This document shows, piece after piece, positions 20,513-29,708 of a stretch of DNA of 56,948 bases (its first letter is position 1; each line of letters starts with the position of its first letter). The DNA is taken from assembly GCA_025351925.1 (NCBI GenBank), contig JANXVC010000314.1, positions 1 to 56,948 of the forward strand, in the 5' to 3' direction. The notes under the pieces are model-generated. The model saw nothing but the letters and a program-made list of their open reading frames with translations, searched no databases and was not told where the DNA came from. The translations under genes and the position numbers were made by a program. The stretch comes from Rhodospirillales bacterium. Lineage in GTDB: Bacteria > Pseudomonadota > Alphaproteobacteria > Acetobacterales > Acetobacteraceae.

Positions 20513-20788
20513 TCACGCGCGGCCAGACGCGCCTTCATGCGGCCCATACTCCGCCCGCAGCTCACCGGAGCGCACGCTTGACATGGCATTCTGCAGCACC
20601 TGAACGATCGCATCGTCGCCCATGGTGCGCGCGAGCAGTCCCAATGAGCCACCCAACAGCGCCGATGCGATAGAAAGCGGACTAAGATTCTGTCCGGTCA
20701 TATACTCGATCGCCTTATCGACGATGGCGCCTGCATGGCTCAAATCGGCCGGGGTTTCGGACGGTGCGTGGTCGGCGTCATGCGGCAT
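20513..20788 (-). CDS. Small hypothetical protein
   Basis: A 91-residue protein of unknown function. It has a central stretch with a hydrophobic, glycine-containing helix, LSPLSIASALLGGSLGLLART, which could be amphipathic or weakly membrane-associated, flanked by charged ends. It lies 53 bases downstream of the ABC exporter gene in the same direction and 109 bases upstream of rpmB. The ATG start and a codon pattern like its neighbours support a real gene. I do not recognise the family. Confidence 0.6.
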   Translation of the reverse strand: MPHDADHAPSETPADLSHAGAIVDKAIEYMTGQNLSPLSIASALLGGSLGLLARTMGDDAIVQVLQNAMSSVRSGELRAEYGPHEGASGRA

Positions 20789-20841
20789 CGTTTCACTCCT
20801 TTTCCATCAATATGCGAAATCCCGAGATCGTCGCAGACACG

Positions 20842-22752
20842 CTATTGCGCTGCGGTCGTCTCGGGCTCGGGCACTTTGGACTGCTCTACCGTTGACTGGA
20901 CCGCATCGGGCTCGGGGAGCTCCCCCTGCTCAATCTGCAGCGCCCACATCCGGGCATAAAGTCCGCCAGCGGCCAGCAGGCTCATATGGGTGCCACGCTC
21001 GGCCACCGCGCCTTCGGCCAGCACCAAAATCTCGTCGGCATCGACCACGGTCGAGAGACGGTGCGCGATCACCAGCGTCGTCCGGTCCGCGGACACGGTT
21101 CGCAGTGCCGTCTCAATTTCGCGCTCCGTACGGGTGTCGAGCGCACTGGTTGCCTCATCCAAGATCAGGATACGCGGGTTTTTCAGAATGGTGCGGGCGA
21201 TGGCGACCCGCTGCTTCTCGCCGCCCGACAGCTTGAGCCCGCGCTCGCCCACCCGGGTCTGGTAGCCCTCCGGCAGGCGAAGTACGAAATCATGCACCTG
21301 GGCGAGTCGTGCAGCGTGCTCGATCTCCGCCTGGGACGCGCCGGGGCGGCCATAAGCGATGTTGTAGCCGATCGTATCGTTGAACAGCACCGTGTCCTGC
21401 GGCACGACGCCGATGGCAGCGCGCAGGCTCGCCTGCGTCATGTCGCGCACGTCGATGCCGTCGATCTCCACGGCGCCTTCGGTCACGTCATAGAAGCGGA
21501 ACAGCAGGCGACTGATGGTCGATTTACCGGCACCCGTGGGTCCCACGATCGCGAGCTTCGCCCCGGCCGCGGCAGAAAAGCTGACGCCGCGCAGAATCTC
21601 GCGGTTGGCGTTATAGCCGAAATGCACGTCGCGGAATGCCACACTGCCGGGCTGCTCGGCGCTGGACACCCCCAACGCAAGCGGCGCTGCGAGCACGATG
21701 GCGCCGGGCCGGTCGGCGACCTCCTGCCCGACGGATAGCAGCCGGAACATCTGCTCCATATCCACTAGGCCCTGCTTGATCTCCCGATAGACAAATCCCA
21801 GAAAATTGAGCGGCTGGTAGAGCTGCATCAAATAGGTGTTCACCAGAACGAACTGGCCAACGGTCATAGTGCCGGCCTGCACGCCGTTCGCCGCCATCAG
21901 CATTACCCAGCCGAGGCCCACCGAAATAATCAGAGCCTGGCCCAAGTTCAGCATGTTCAGCGTGACCTGGCTTTTAACCGCCGCGCGTTCGTAGCGGGCC
22001 CGCGCATCATCAAAACGTCGCGCCTCATGCGCCTCATTACCAAAATACTTCACGGTCTCGAAGTTCAACAGGCTGTCGATAGCCTTGTTCTGCGCGTCGT
22101 TATCGGTGTCGTTCATAGCCCGACGAAAACGGACGCGCCAATTGGTGAAACCAAAAGTGAAGCCGATATAGAGGACGACGGTGACCAAAGTGACGCTGGC
22201 AAACCGCCAATCGAACAAGTGCCACAGGATGCCGACCACCAGCACGACCTCCAGCAGCGTCGGAACGATGTTGAACACGGCGAGGCGAAGCACGTTTTCG
22301 ACCCCTCCCGTGCCACGCTCGATCGAACGGGACAGGCCGCCCGTCTGCCGATCCAGGTGAAAACGCAGCGACAGGCGGTGCAGATGCTTGAACGTCTGCA
22401 AAGCCACCTTGCGCACGGTGCTTTGCTGCACGGCGGCGAACACCGCATCGCGCAGCTCGGCGAATCCAGCCGAGGCCACGCGCAGCAGCGCATACGCCAA
22501 AATCAGGCTTAGTGGGATGGTAAGCGGATGGCCCTTGGGCGACAGCGCGTCAACAGCCTGGCTATAGACAATCGGGATATAGACCGTCGCGACCTTCGCC
22601 AGGACCAGCAGAATAATGGCGGCAACCACCCGCACATGGGCGCCAATGTCGCCCTTCGGCCACAGATAGGGCAGTAGTGAGCGCACGGTTTGGAAACCGG
22701 TCCGTTGTGGCGTGTCGGACGCGGGCAATGGGGTTAGGTCGGCAGGCTTCAT
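20842..22752 (-). CDS. ABC exporter of the Atm1/HMT1 type (permease fused to ATPase)
   Basis: A 636-residue half-transporter that would dimerise in the inner membrane. The N-terminal half has about six membrane segments. The ATPase shows Walker A GPTGAGKST near 403, the signature LSGGEKQR near 507 and Walker B ILDEATSALD. The membrane part resembles Atm1-family exporters (VYIPIVYSQAVDAL, NFETVKYFGNEAHE), which move glutathione conjugates or persulfides for iron-sulfur and heavy-metal homeostasis. The family assignment rests on that NFETVKYFGNE stretch, typical of Atm1. It is divergent from the Nudix gene. Confidence 0.9.
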   Translation of the reverse strand: MKPADLTPLPASDTPQRTGFQTVRSLLPYLWPKGDIGAHVRVVAAIILLVLAKVATVYIPIVYSQAVDALSPKGHPLTIPLSLILAYALLRVASAGFAELRDAVFAAVQQSTVRKVALQTFKHLHRLSLRFHLDRQTGGLSRSIERGTGGVENVLRLAVFNIVPTLLEVVLVVGILWHLFDWRFASVTLVTVVLYIGFTFGFTNWRVRFRRAMNDTDNDAQNKAIDSLLNFETVKYFGNEAHEARRFDDARARYERAAVKSQVTLNMLNLGQALIISVGLGWVMLMAANGVQAGTMTVGQFVLVNTYLMQLYQPLNFLGFVYREIKQGLVDMEQMFRLLSVGQEVADRPGAIVLAAPLALGVSSAEQPGSVAFRDVHFGYNANREILRGVSFSAAAGAKLAIVGPTGAGKSTISRLLFRFYDVTEGAVEIDGIDVRDMTQASLRAAIGVVPQDTVLFNDTIGYNIAYGRPGASQAEIEHAARLAQVHDFVLRLPEGYQTRVGERGLKLSGGEKQRVAIARTILKNPRILILDEATSALDTRTEREIETALRTVSADRTTLVIAHRLSTVVDADEILVLAEGAVAERGTHMSLLAAGGLYARMWALQIEQGELPEPDAVQSTVEQSKVPEPETTAAQ

Positions 22753-22832
22753 GCACAGTATGTGGCGATTGACGCCAGCGCTGGAAAGGCCGGACGCCTG
22801 GGATGGCTGCGGATTGTGGCCATATCGGCCGA

Positions 22833-23648
22833 ATGCCTGAACTCATGCGTCACATCAATGCCTGTCGCAACTCCAAGCTGCCCGGGGGCCGAATGCCGTT
22901 GCTACTGGGATCGGCACCGGTTGGATGGGTGTCGCCGGACGTTGCGGCGGCGCTGGCCGGACTTGGCGGCGTGACCGGGCCGAGCGGTGTCACGGTCGGC
23001 GCTGACGAGATTTACGGCGTGGCCCGGCAACTCGCCGCGCAGGGTCGGTTTCGCTTCCGCGATGAGGCATTCGACGTGCGCGCCGTGCCTGATGGTCCCG
23101 TGCTGGCGCAACTCGACCGCGGCGCGTTGCCGGCCCTCGGCGTGCGGGCGGAGGGCGTGCACCTGAACGGGCTGATACAGCGCGCCGACGGTCTATGGGT
23201 CTGGGTAGCGCGGCGCGCTGCGCATAAGCTGCTGGATCCCGGCAAGCTCGATCATCTGGTGGGCGGCGGTGTGCCGGCCGGCCTCTCGCCGCTGGAGACG
23301 TTGGTCAAGGAGGCGGACGAAGAGGCCGCCATTCCCGCCGCCTTGATCGCCGGCGCGGTGCCGGTTGCGAGGCTCAGCTACGCGATGGACCGCCCCGAAG
23401 GCCTGCGGCGCGACCGCCTGCACTGCTTCGATCTGACGCTGCCGGAAAGCTTTGTGCCGCACCCGCGGGACGGCGAGGTGGAGACTTTCGAAGTCTGGCC
23501 ATTGCCCGCGGTGCTGGACGAGGTGCGGCGGTCCAACGCGTTCAAGTTCAACGTGAACTTGGTTCTGATCGATCTTTTCCTGCGAAAAGGCCTGCTCGGC
23601 GCATCAGAGGGCCACCGGCTGCGGGCGGCCCTGGACGCCCCCGATTAA
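22833..23648 (+). CDS. Nudix hydrolase with DUF4743-type N-terminus
   Basis: A 271-residue protein. The N-terminal half (MPELMRHINACRNS, VGWVSPDVAAALA) matches the DUF4743 domain found in plant and fungal Nudix proteins related to thiamine pyrophosphokinase. The C-terminal half has a Nudix box in modified form, GGGVPAGLSPLETLVKEADEEA, keeping the Glu cluster that binds metal. Relatives hydrolyse damaged thiamine diphosphates; that is known of the family, not shown here. The frame opens at 22803, but ATG 22833 suits the conserved N-terminus better; 22845 is an alternative. Confidence 0.87.
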   Translation: MPELMRHINACRNSKLPGGRMPLLLGSAPVGWVSPDVAAALAGLGGVTGPSGVTVGADEIYGVARQLAAQGRFRFRDEAFDVRAVPDGPVLAQLDRGALPALGVRAEGVHLNGLIQRADGLWVWVARRAAHKLLDPGKLDHLVGGGVPAGLSPLETLVKEADEEAAIPAALIAGAVPVARLSYAMDRPEGLRRDRLHCFDLTLPESFVPHPRDGEVETFEVWPLPAVLDEVRRSNAFKFNVNLVLIDLFLRKGLLGASEGHRLRAALDAPD

Positions 23649-23657
23649 AGCGCTAGA

Positions 23658-24155
23658 CTAGCCCTCGGGCGGCACGGCGGCGATCGGAATTTCCCGCGGC
23701 TCGGCGTGCTGCTCGGCTGCAGGCGCCGCGTTTAAAGTCTCCGCACCTGGGACCTCATCCTCGTCGCCCTGCTCTCCGCCTTGCTGCTCAACCGTCTGCG
23801 GCTCGTTGCCGTGGCTCTCATAGGGCTGCCGACGCTGCGGGCTGGCGCCGTTGGTCTGACCCTGCGCCTGAGCCGCCTGGTTCATGGCGTTCAGGATGCG
23901 GAAATAATGCTCGGCGTGCTGAAAATAGCTTTCGGCCATCACCCGGTCGGCGGAGCTCGTCGCGTCGCGGCCAAGCTGCAGATATTTCTCGAACAGCTGC
24001 TGCGAGGTGCCGCGAATACGCAGGTCCGGGCCGCTGCTATCAAAGACATGATTGCGGTTGAGCGGTACGTTGCCGGTTTGGTGCCGGATCGGCACTCCGC
24101 CGCCAGTGCCGCCGCTACCCCTGTGGTTGCGCCCGCGCATACGTTTTACGTTCAT
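23658..24155 (-). CDS. DUF4167 family protein
   Basis: A 165-residue protein with the conserved DUF4167 core at about 35-80: GPDLRIRGTSQQLFEKYLQLGRDA and AESYFQHAEHYFRI. The first 20 residues are Arg/Gly-rich, as in the family, and the C-terminal half is disordered, rich in Gln, Glu and Pro. Function is unknown; an RNA-binding role is sometimes suggested from the basic N-terminus. The frame opens at 24266, but the ATG at 24155 gives the family start MNVKRMRGR. It lies 190 bases after prmC, as commonly seen in alphaproteobacteria. Confidence 0.92.
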   Translation of the reverse strand: MNVKRMRGRNHRGSGGTGGGVPIRHQTGNVPLNRNHVFDSSGPDLRIRGTSQQLFEKYLQLGRDATSSADRVMAESYFQHAEHYFRILNAMNQAAQAQGQTNGASPQRRQPYESHGNEPQTVEQQGGEQGDEDEVPGAETLNAAPAAEQHAEPREIPIAAVPPEG

Positions 24156-24345
24156 TCGTATGGAACACTTTCCTGTTCGCGGCCACCCTGGAACGCACGC
24201 GGGCGCGGCCCGGCGGCAATCATCTGGTGGCATTGGGTTTCGCCTGCACGCAAGCGGGCAACACAAGCAGGACCGCGCCCAACGGGCTTCGATCCTAATC
24301 GCATCCTAACCCTAGCGGTCCCGCGCCGTCCTGCCAAACATTTTC

Positions 24346-25167
24346 TCAGGTTTTCACAAGTACGGCACGGGGAATGCCCGCTAGATCGGTGTGAAATATC
24401 GCAGATTCACCCGCTAGGACAGCCACCGGCCCAGCTTGCCCGAAGCCGATCTCCAGCACGGCGGCGCCGCCAGGTGCGAGCAGCCTGGGCAGAGCCGCCA
24501 AGATGTGCCGATAAGCAGTAAGCCCGTCCGCGCCGCCATCCAGCGCCCGGCCGGGCTCATACAGCGCAACCTCCGGCATCAGGCCGGCGATGTCGGCGCT
24601 CGGAATATATGGCGGGTTGCTGAGCACGAGGTCAAATTGCCCCGACAGCGCGTCGTCCCAATCGCCGCAGAGGAACGCCGCCCGACCCGCTAGCCCAAGC
24701 GCTGCCGCGTTCCGCGCCGCCAGGATTGCCGCCTCGGCCGACCGGTCGATCCCCAACCCCCAAGCCGCCGGAAACTCCGTTAGTGCGGCCAGCAGCAGGC
24801 AGCCGGTGCCAGTGCCGAGATCCAGGATGCGGCGTACCCGGGCACGCTCCGGCAGCGCTGCGATCGCCGCCTCAACCACGGTCTCACTGTCGGCGCGCGG
24901 GATCAGGGTAGCGGCCGAGACCTCGAAATCGAGGCTCCAGAACTCCTGGCGACCGAGGATTAATGCCAGCGGCTCTCGCGCGGCGCGGCGGGCCAAAAGG
25001 CCGTGATACCGCGCAGGATCAATCGTTTGCAGATTGTCGCCCAATAGCGTCTCGCGCGATAACCCGGTGGCGTGTCCCAGCAATAGCCGAGCATCCAGCC
25101 GCGGGTTGTCCACGCCGGCCGCCTCCAGCAACGCCGCACCTTGCCGCAGTGCCTCGCGGATCGTCAC
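24346..25167 (-). CDS. prmC: Release factor glutamine methyltransferase
   Basis: Methylates the Gln of the GGQ motif in peptide release factors, using S-adenosylmethionine. 273 residues: a helical N-terminal substrate domain and a methyltransferase domain with [13 protein letters not shown] and the substrate motif NPPY at 184-187. The start ATG overlaps the prfA stop as ATGA, so the enzyme is made together with one of its substrates, release factor 1. Confidence 0.97.
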   Translation of the reverse strand: MTIREALRQGAALLEAAGVDNPRLDARLLLGHATGLSRETLLGDNLQTIDPARYHGLLARRAAREPLALILGRQEFWSLDFEVSAATLIPRADSETVVEAAIAALPERARVRRILDLGTGTGCLLLAALTEFPAAWGLGIDRSAEAAILAARNAAALGLAGRAAFLCGDWDDALSGQFDLVLSNPPYIPSADIAGLMPEVALYEPGRALDGGADGLTAYRHILAALPRLLAPGGAAVLEIGFGQAGPVAVLAGESAIFHTDLAGIPRAVLVKT

Positions 25168-26225
25168 TCCTGGGCGGCCAACCGCGCCGCCTGGTCCTCC
25201 GCGGTGAGCCGATCGACGATATCGTCGAGGTCGCCCTGCATGATCCGGTCGATCTTGTGCAGCGTCAGCTCCACGCGGTGGTCCGACACCCGGCCCTGTG
25301 GAAAGTTGTAGGTGCGGATGCGCTCGCTGCGGTCGCCGGTGCCGACCTGCGACTTGCGGTCGGCGGCGCGGGTGGAGGCAAGGCTCGACCGCTGCGCCTC
25401 ATACAGCCGCGCGCGCAGAATCTTCATGGCCTTGGCGCGGTTCTTGTGCTGGCTCCGCTCCTCCTGCATCGCCACGACGACGCCGGACGGGATATGGGTG
25501 ATGCGGACCGCGCTCTCGGTCTTGTTCACGTGCTGGCCGCCAGCGCCGGACGCGCGATAGACGTCGATGCGCAGGTCGGTCTCGTTCACCTGCACGTCCA
25601 CCTCCTCCGCCTCCGGCAGCACGGCGACGGTCACAGTCGAGGTATGGATGCGCCCCTGGCTCTCGGTGGCCGGCACGCGCTGGACCCGGTGCACGCCGGA
25701 TTCGTATTTCAGCCGGGCGAACACGTTGCGGCCGGTGATTTCGGCGACGCCCTCCTTCAGGCCGCCCAGCCCGGTGTCGGCGTATTCCAGCACCTCAACC
25801 CGCCAGCCCTTCGACTCCGCGTATTTCTGATACATCTGGAACAGCTCAGCGGCGAACAGGCTGGCCTCGTCGCCGCCAGCGGCCGGACGGATCTCTAGAA
25901 TTGCACTGCGGGCGTCCGCCTCGTCCTTGGGCAGCAGCGCCAGACGGATTTCGTGACGCAGCGCCGGCAGCTTCTCCTTCAGCTCGTAAAGCTCCGCCTC
26001 GGCGAGGTCCTTCATCTCGGGGTCGGACAGCATCGCCTCGGCGTCGGCGTTCGCCCGCTCAGCCTCGCGCAGTTCGTCGATGCGGTCCACGATCGGCGCC
26101 AGCTCCGAAAGCTCCTTGCTGGCACGAGAAAACCCTTCGCCGCCCAGGCCCTCGCTGAGCTGTGACCGCAACTCGGCGGCGCGCCCGACGATGCGGTCGA
26201 GCTTGTAGTCGAGGCTGCCGCTCAT
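25164..26225 (-). CDS. prfA: Peptide chain release factor 1
   Basis: Recognises UAA and UAG stop codons and triggers peptide release. 353 residues. The catalytic GGQ is at 229-231 ([13 protein letters not shown]) and the stop-codon recognition motif PAT occurs in [10 protein letters not shown], which marks RF1 rather than RF2. Its ATG overlaps the hisS stop by 4 bases, and prmC follows with another ATGA overlap. Confidence 0.98.
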   Translation of the reverse strand: MSGSLDYKLDRIVGRAAELRSQLSEGLGGEGFSRASKELSELAPIVDRIDELREAERANADAEAMLSDPEMKDLAEAELYELKEKLPALRHEIRLALLPKDEADARSAILEIRPAAGGDEASLFAAELFQMYQKYAESKGWRVEVLEYADTGLGGLKEGVAEITGRNVFARLKYESGVHRVQRVPATESQGRIHTSTVTVAVLPEAEEVDVQVNETDLRIDVYRASGAGGQHVNKTESAVRITHIPSGVVVAMQEERSQHKNRAKAMKILRARLYEAQRSSLASTRAADRKSQVGTGDRSERIRTYNFPQGRVSDHRVELTLHKIDRIMQGDLDDIVDRLTAEDQAARLAAQE

Positions 26226-27460
26226 GCCAGTCTCGCCGCCAGCTCGGCCAAGGCCACCTCGGACTGAGCGCCGGTCGCCAGATCCTTCAGCTGCGCCACG
26301 CCGCGGGCGAGCTCGGCCTCGCCGATGATCACTGCCGCGCGGGCGCCGATGCGGTTGGCGCGCTCCATCCGGCGCTTGAGATTGCCGCGATACGCCATCT
26401 CCGCCCGGATGCCGGCGCTGCGGAGCGCCTGCATCGCGTCGAGCGCGGCTGCTTCTTCGGAAGCACCGCCCACGGGGATCACCGCAACCGGAGCGGGCGG
26501 CACCGGGGCTGCATCCAGCAGCATGGCGAGGCGCTCTGTCCCCGCAGCCCAGCCGACGGCGGGAATGGCGGGACCGCCCATTTGCGCCACGAGCCCATCA
26601 TAACGGCCGCCCCCCATCACCGTGCCCTGAGCGCCCAGCTGGTCTGTCACGAACTCAAATGCCGTGTGGTTGTAGTAGTCGAGCCCCCGCACGATGCGCG
26701 GGTTTTCCCGGAACGGCACCCGCAGACGATCCAGATGCGAGCGCAGCCCGTCATAGAACGCGGCAGCCTCCGCCGTCAGCACGGCCTGGATGATGGGCGC
26801 GTCCGCAACCAGGGCACGGTCGCCTGCGTCCTTGCTGTCCAGAATGCGCAGCGGGTTGCGCTCCAGCCGGTCCCGGCTGTCCGGCGACAGCGCGTCGCGA
26901 TGTGCGCTGAAATAGGCCACTAACGCCTCGCGGTAGGCGCTGCGGCTGGCGGCATCGCCCAGCGTGTTCAGCTCCAGCACCGTGTCGCTGTCCACGCCCA
27001 ATGCCTCCAAGATCTGCCAGCCCAGGGCAATGATCTCGGCATCGGCCAGCGGCTCCGACGGGCCGATCAGCTCGGCGCCAATTTGATGGAACTGCCGGTA
27101 ACGCCCCTTCTGCGGGCGCTCGTAGCGGAACATCGGCCCAGCGTAGAACACCTTCTGCGGCAGCGACTGCGTCAGCCCGTTGCTGATCAGCGCTCGGCAC
27201 ACCCCGGCGGTGTTCTCCGGCCGCAAGGTGATGCTGTCGCCGCCGCGATCATCAAAGGTGTACATCTCTTTCGTCACCACGTCCGAGGTGTCGCCCAGCG
27301 TCCGGGCGAACACTCGCGTCTCCTCGAAGATGGGCGTCGCCCACTCCTCCAGGCCATACAGCCCAGCGACGCGCCGGGCGGTGTCGATGACGTAAGCGTG
27401 GCGGCGCTGCTCCTCGCCAATCAGGTCCCGTGTGCCGCGGACCGGCTGCAGATCGGCCAT
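26222..27460 (-). CDS. hisS: Histidine--tRNA ligase
   Basis: Class II synthetase charging tRNA-His, 412 residues from the ATG at 27460. Seen: [10 protein letters not shown] at the start (motif 1 region), the motif 2 arginine in [29 protein letters not shown], and the C-terminal anticodon-binding domain. An extra 34 residues read upstream from 27562 lie within ispG and are Ser/Arg-rich noise. ispG ends one base before this start, so the two genes are coupled. Confidence 0.97.
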   Translation of the reverse strand: MADLQPVRGTRDLIGEEQRRHAYVIDTARRVAGLYGLEEWATPIFEETRVFARTLGDTSDVVTKEMYTFDDRGGDSITLRPENTAGVCRALISNGLTQSLPQKVFYAGPMFRYERPQKGRYRQFHQIGAELIGPSEPLADAEIIALGWQILEALGVDSDTVLELNTLGDAASRSAYREALVAYFSAHRDALSPDSRDRLERNPLRILDSKDAGDRALVADAPIIQAVLTAEAAAFYDGLRSHLDRLRVPFRENPRIVRGLDYYNHTAFEFVTDQLGAQGTVMGGGRYDGLVAQMGGPAIPAVGWAAGTERLAMLLDAAPVPPAPVAVIPVGGASEEAAALDAMQALRSAGIRAEMAYRGNLKRRMERANRIGARAAVIIGEAELARGVAQLKDLATGAQSEVALAELAARLA

Positions 27461-27461
27461 G

Positions 27462-28589
27462 CTACTCCGCTGCAACCTTCGCGACGACCGGTGTGGCTGC
27501 TGCCAGCTCGGCGGCCTTGCGCTCGACCGTCTCGATGATGTGCTCGACCATGTCGCCGCCATCGATCGTGTGGTCGGTGCGCCCGGCGTGATACACCATG
27601 TGCCGGCCGTTGCCGCCGCCGGTCACGCCGATGTCGGTCATCAGCGCCTCGCCGGGTCCGTTCACGACACAGCCGATGATCGACAGTGTGATCGGCGTCT
27701 TGATGTGCGCCAGCCGCTCCTCCAGCGTCGCCACCGTCGCGATCACGTTGAAGCCCTGCCGCGCGCAGGACGGACAGGAAATAATCTTCACGCCGCGGTG
27801 CCGCACGCCCAGCGACTTCAGAATGTCCCAGCCGACATGAACCTCCTCCTCCGGCTCGGCCGACAGCGAGACGCGCAGCGTATCGCCGATGCCGGCCCAG
27901 ATCAGGCTGCCCAGGCCGATCGACGACTTCACGGTGCCCGCGCGCTTGGTGCCGGCCTCGGTGATGCCGATATGCAACGGGTGGTCGCAAACCTCGGCCA
28001 GTTGCTGATACGCCGCGACCGCCATGAATACGTCCGACGCCTTTACGCTGATCTTGAACTCGTGGAAGTCGTTGTCCTGCAGGATCTTGGCGTGCTCCAG
28101 CGCGCTCTCGACCAGCGCCTCCGGATTTGGCTCGCCATATTTCTCCAGCAGATGCCGCTCCAGCGAGCCCGCGTTCACCCCGATGCGCATGCTGCAGTTA
28201 TGGTCCCGCGCGGCCTTGATGACCTCGCGCACCCGCTCGGCGCTGCCGATATTGCCGGGGTTGATGCGCAGACAGGCGGCGCCGCTCTGTGCCGCCTCGA
28301 TGGCGCGGCGATAGTGGAAGTGGATGTCGGCGACGATCGGCACCGAGACCTGGCGCACGATGTCTTTGAGCGCCAGCGCGCTCTCCTGGTCCGGGCAGGA
28401 CACGCGGACGATATCGACCCCGGCCTCCTCCGCCCTGCGGATTTGCGCCACCGTGCCGGGCACGTCGGTCGTCAGCGTGTTGGTCATGGTCTGCACGGTA
28501 ATCGGCGCGTCGCCGCCGACCGGCACGTTGCCCACGTGGATCTGCCGGGACTTCCGGCGCTCGATCTGCTGGTACGGGCGATAGCTCAT
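27462..28589 (-). CDS. ispG: 4-hydroxy-3-methylbut-2-enyl diphosphate synthase (IspG/GcpE)
   Basis: Penultimate step of the non-mevalonate isoprenoid pathway, a [4Fe-4S] enzyme converting methylerythritol cyclodiphosphate to HMBPP. 375 residues. Cluster cysteines are seen in [11 protein letters not shown] and [10 protein letters not shown], and the N-terminal barrel starts with [15 protein letters not shown]. The short bacterial form is present, without the plant-type insertion. It is 60 bases downstream of the RodZ-like gene and upstream of hisS. Confidence 0.97.
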   Translation of the reverse strand: MSYRPYQQIERRKSRQIHVGNVPVGGDAPITVQTMTNTLTTDVPGTVAQIRRAEEAGVDIVRVSCPDQESALALKDIVRQVSVPIVADIHFHYRRAIEAAQSGAACLRINPGNIGSAERVREVIKAARDHNCSMRIGVNAGSLERHLLEKYGEPNPEALVESALEHAKILQDNDFHEFKISVKASDVFMAVAAYQQLAEVCDHPLHIGITEAGTKRAGTVKSSIGLGSLIWAGIGDTLRVSLSAEPEEEVHVGWDILKSLGVRHRGVKIISCPSCARQGFNVIATVATLEERLAHIKTPITLSIIGCVVNGPGEALMTDIGVTGGGNGRHMVYHAGRTDHTIDGGDMVEHIIETVERKAAELAAATPVVAKVAAE

Positions 28590-28649
28590 GCTGGCTCCCC
28601 ACGCCGGACCTCCGGCGCTTCCCTCTGTATATAGTGCGCGGCGCTGCTT

Positions 28650-29558
28650 CTACTGCGCCGGGGGCCGTCCCGTCGAGCCGCCCTTTAGCATATCAGGCTC
28701 CAGCGCCACGTCGCGGCGGACGGCGCCGGAGGGTCCCAGCGGCGGCGTGGCCTCGCCATCGACCAGCAGCTCCGTGCCGCCGGCATTACCGGTCGTCAGC
28801 AGCAGCGCAGCGCCCTTTGGCACCGGCCAGCTCTCGCCGCCGCGCATGACGCGGTTCAGCAGCACGTGGCCCTGCCGTTCCCGGACCTGAATCCACGTAT
28901 CGGAGTTAAGCCGCAGCAAGACGCGGCCCTCATCCGTGACGGCCGCTGCTGGAGGCGGCGCCACGGGGACAGCCGACGCGATGACAGGTTCTTCCGACGA
29001 TGATGCTGCATTGCGGGTCGGCGCAACCGGAGCGGAAGCGAATGGATCCGACGCGACCTGCGGCGACGAGGGGGATGGCGCCGCCCGGTCAGCGAGCGCC
29101 GCCAGGCGTTCCGGCACGACCGGCACTATTTCAGCGGTTGGCCGGGCATCGCCGGAGTAGTGCCACCAACCGGCATAGGCTCCAGCCGCGAGCAGCACCC
29201 CCAGCAGCACCACGGCGCCGGCCGGCACGCCACGGTCGGGCACGGGGGCGGGAAACTCCAGCTCGGTTTTCTGACCCAAAGTTTGCGCGTCTGGACGAAA
29301 GCGCCGTGCGGCTTCGTCCGCATCCAGGCCAAGCAGTGTCGCGTAGGCTCGGGCAAAGCCCACGGCATAGACATGGCCCGGCAGGTCGGCCAGGCGGCCA
29401 TCCTCAACCGCCTCCAGGAACGCCAGCCGGATACGCAGCTTGGCAGCGACATCCGGCAGGGCCAGGCCGAGCCGCTGCCGCGCCGCCTGCAGTTCCGCGC
29501 CGACGCGCGCTGCCCCGGTGATTGGGCCGTCCAGATCGCCATTGAGGAAGGACTGCAT
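28650..29558 (-). CDS. RodZ-like helix-turn-helix membrane protein
   Basis: A 302-residue protein with three parts: an N-terminal HTH_25 domain at about 15-80 (ELQAARQRLGLALPDVAAKL), one membrane segment near 110-132 (AGAVVLLGVLLAAGAYAGWW), and a C-terminal DUF4115 domain with SDTWIQVRERQGHVLLNR. This is the RodZ layout, a cell-shape protein linking MreB to the envelope. The start is set by AAGGAGG 8 bases before ATG 29558; the frame opens further up at 29612. A Pro/Ala/Ser-rich linker joins the membrane and periplasmic parts. Confidence 0.85.
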   Translation of the reverse strand: MQSFLNGDLDGPITGAARVGAELQAARQRLGLALPDVAAKLRIRLAFLEAVEDGRLADLPGHVYAVGFARAYATLLGLDADEAARRFRPDAQTLGQKTELEFPAPVPDRGVPAGAVVLLGVLLAAGAYAGWWHYSGDARPTAEIVPVVPERLAALADRAAPSPSSPQVASDPFASAPVAPTRNAASSSEEPVIASAVPVAPPPAAAVTDEGRVLLRLNSDTWIQVRERQGHVLLNRVMRGGESWPVPKGAALLLTTGNAGGTELLVDGEATPPLGPSGAVRRDVALEPDMLKGGSTGRPPAQ

Positions 29559-29708
29559 CGCCTTCGCCTCCTTGAATTTGGCCCTACGATCCTGCCGCAT
29601 CGCCGACCCCACTTTCGTCTCGATCCAAGCTCAGTAGTTACCCGAACGCAACTACAAAGATGGCACCCATTAGTTGAAATACCAAGTGAGCAGTATCCCA
29701 TACGAACG

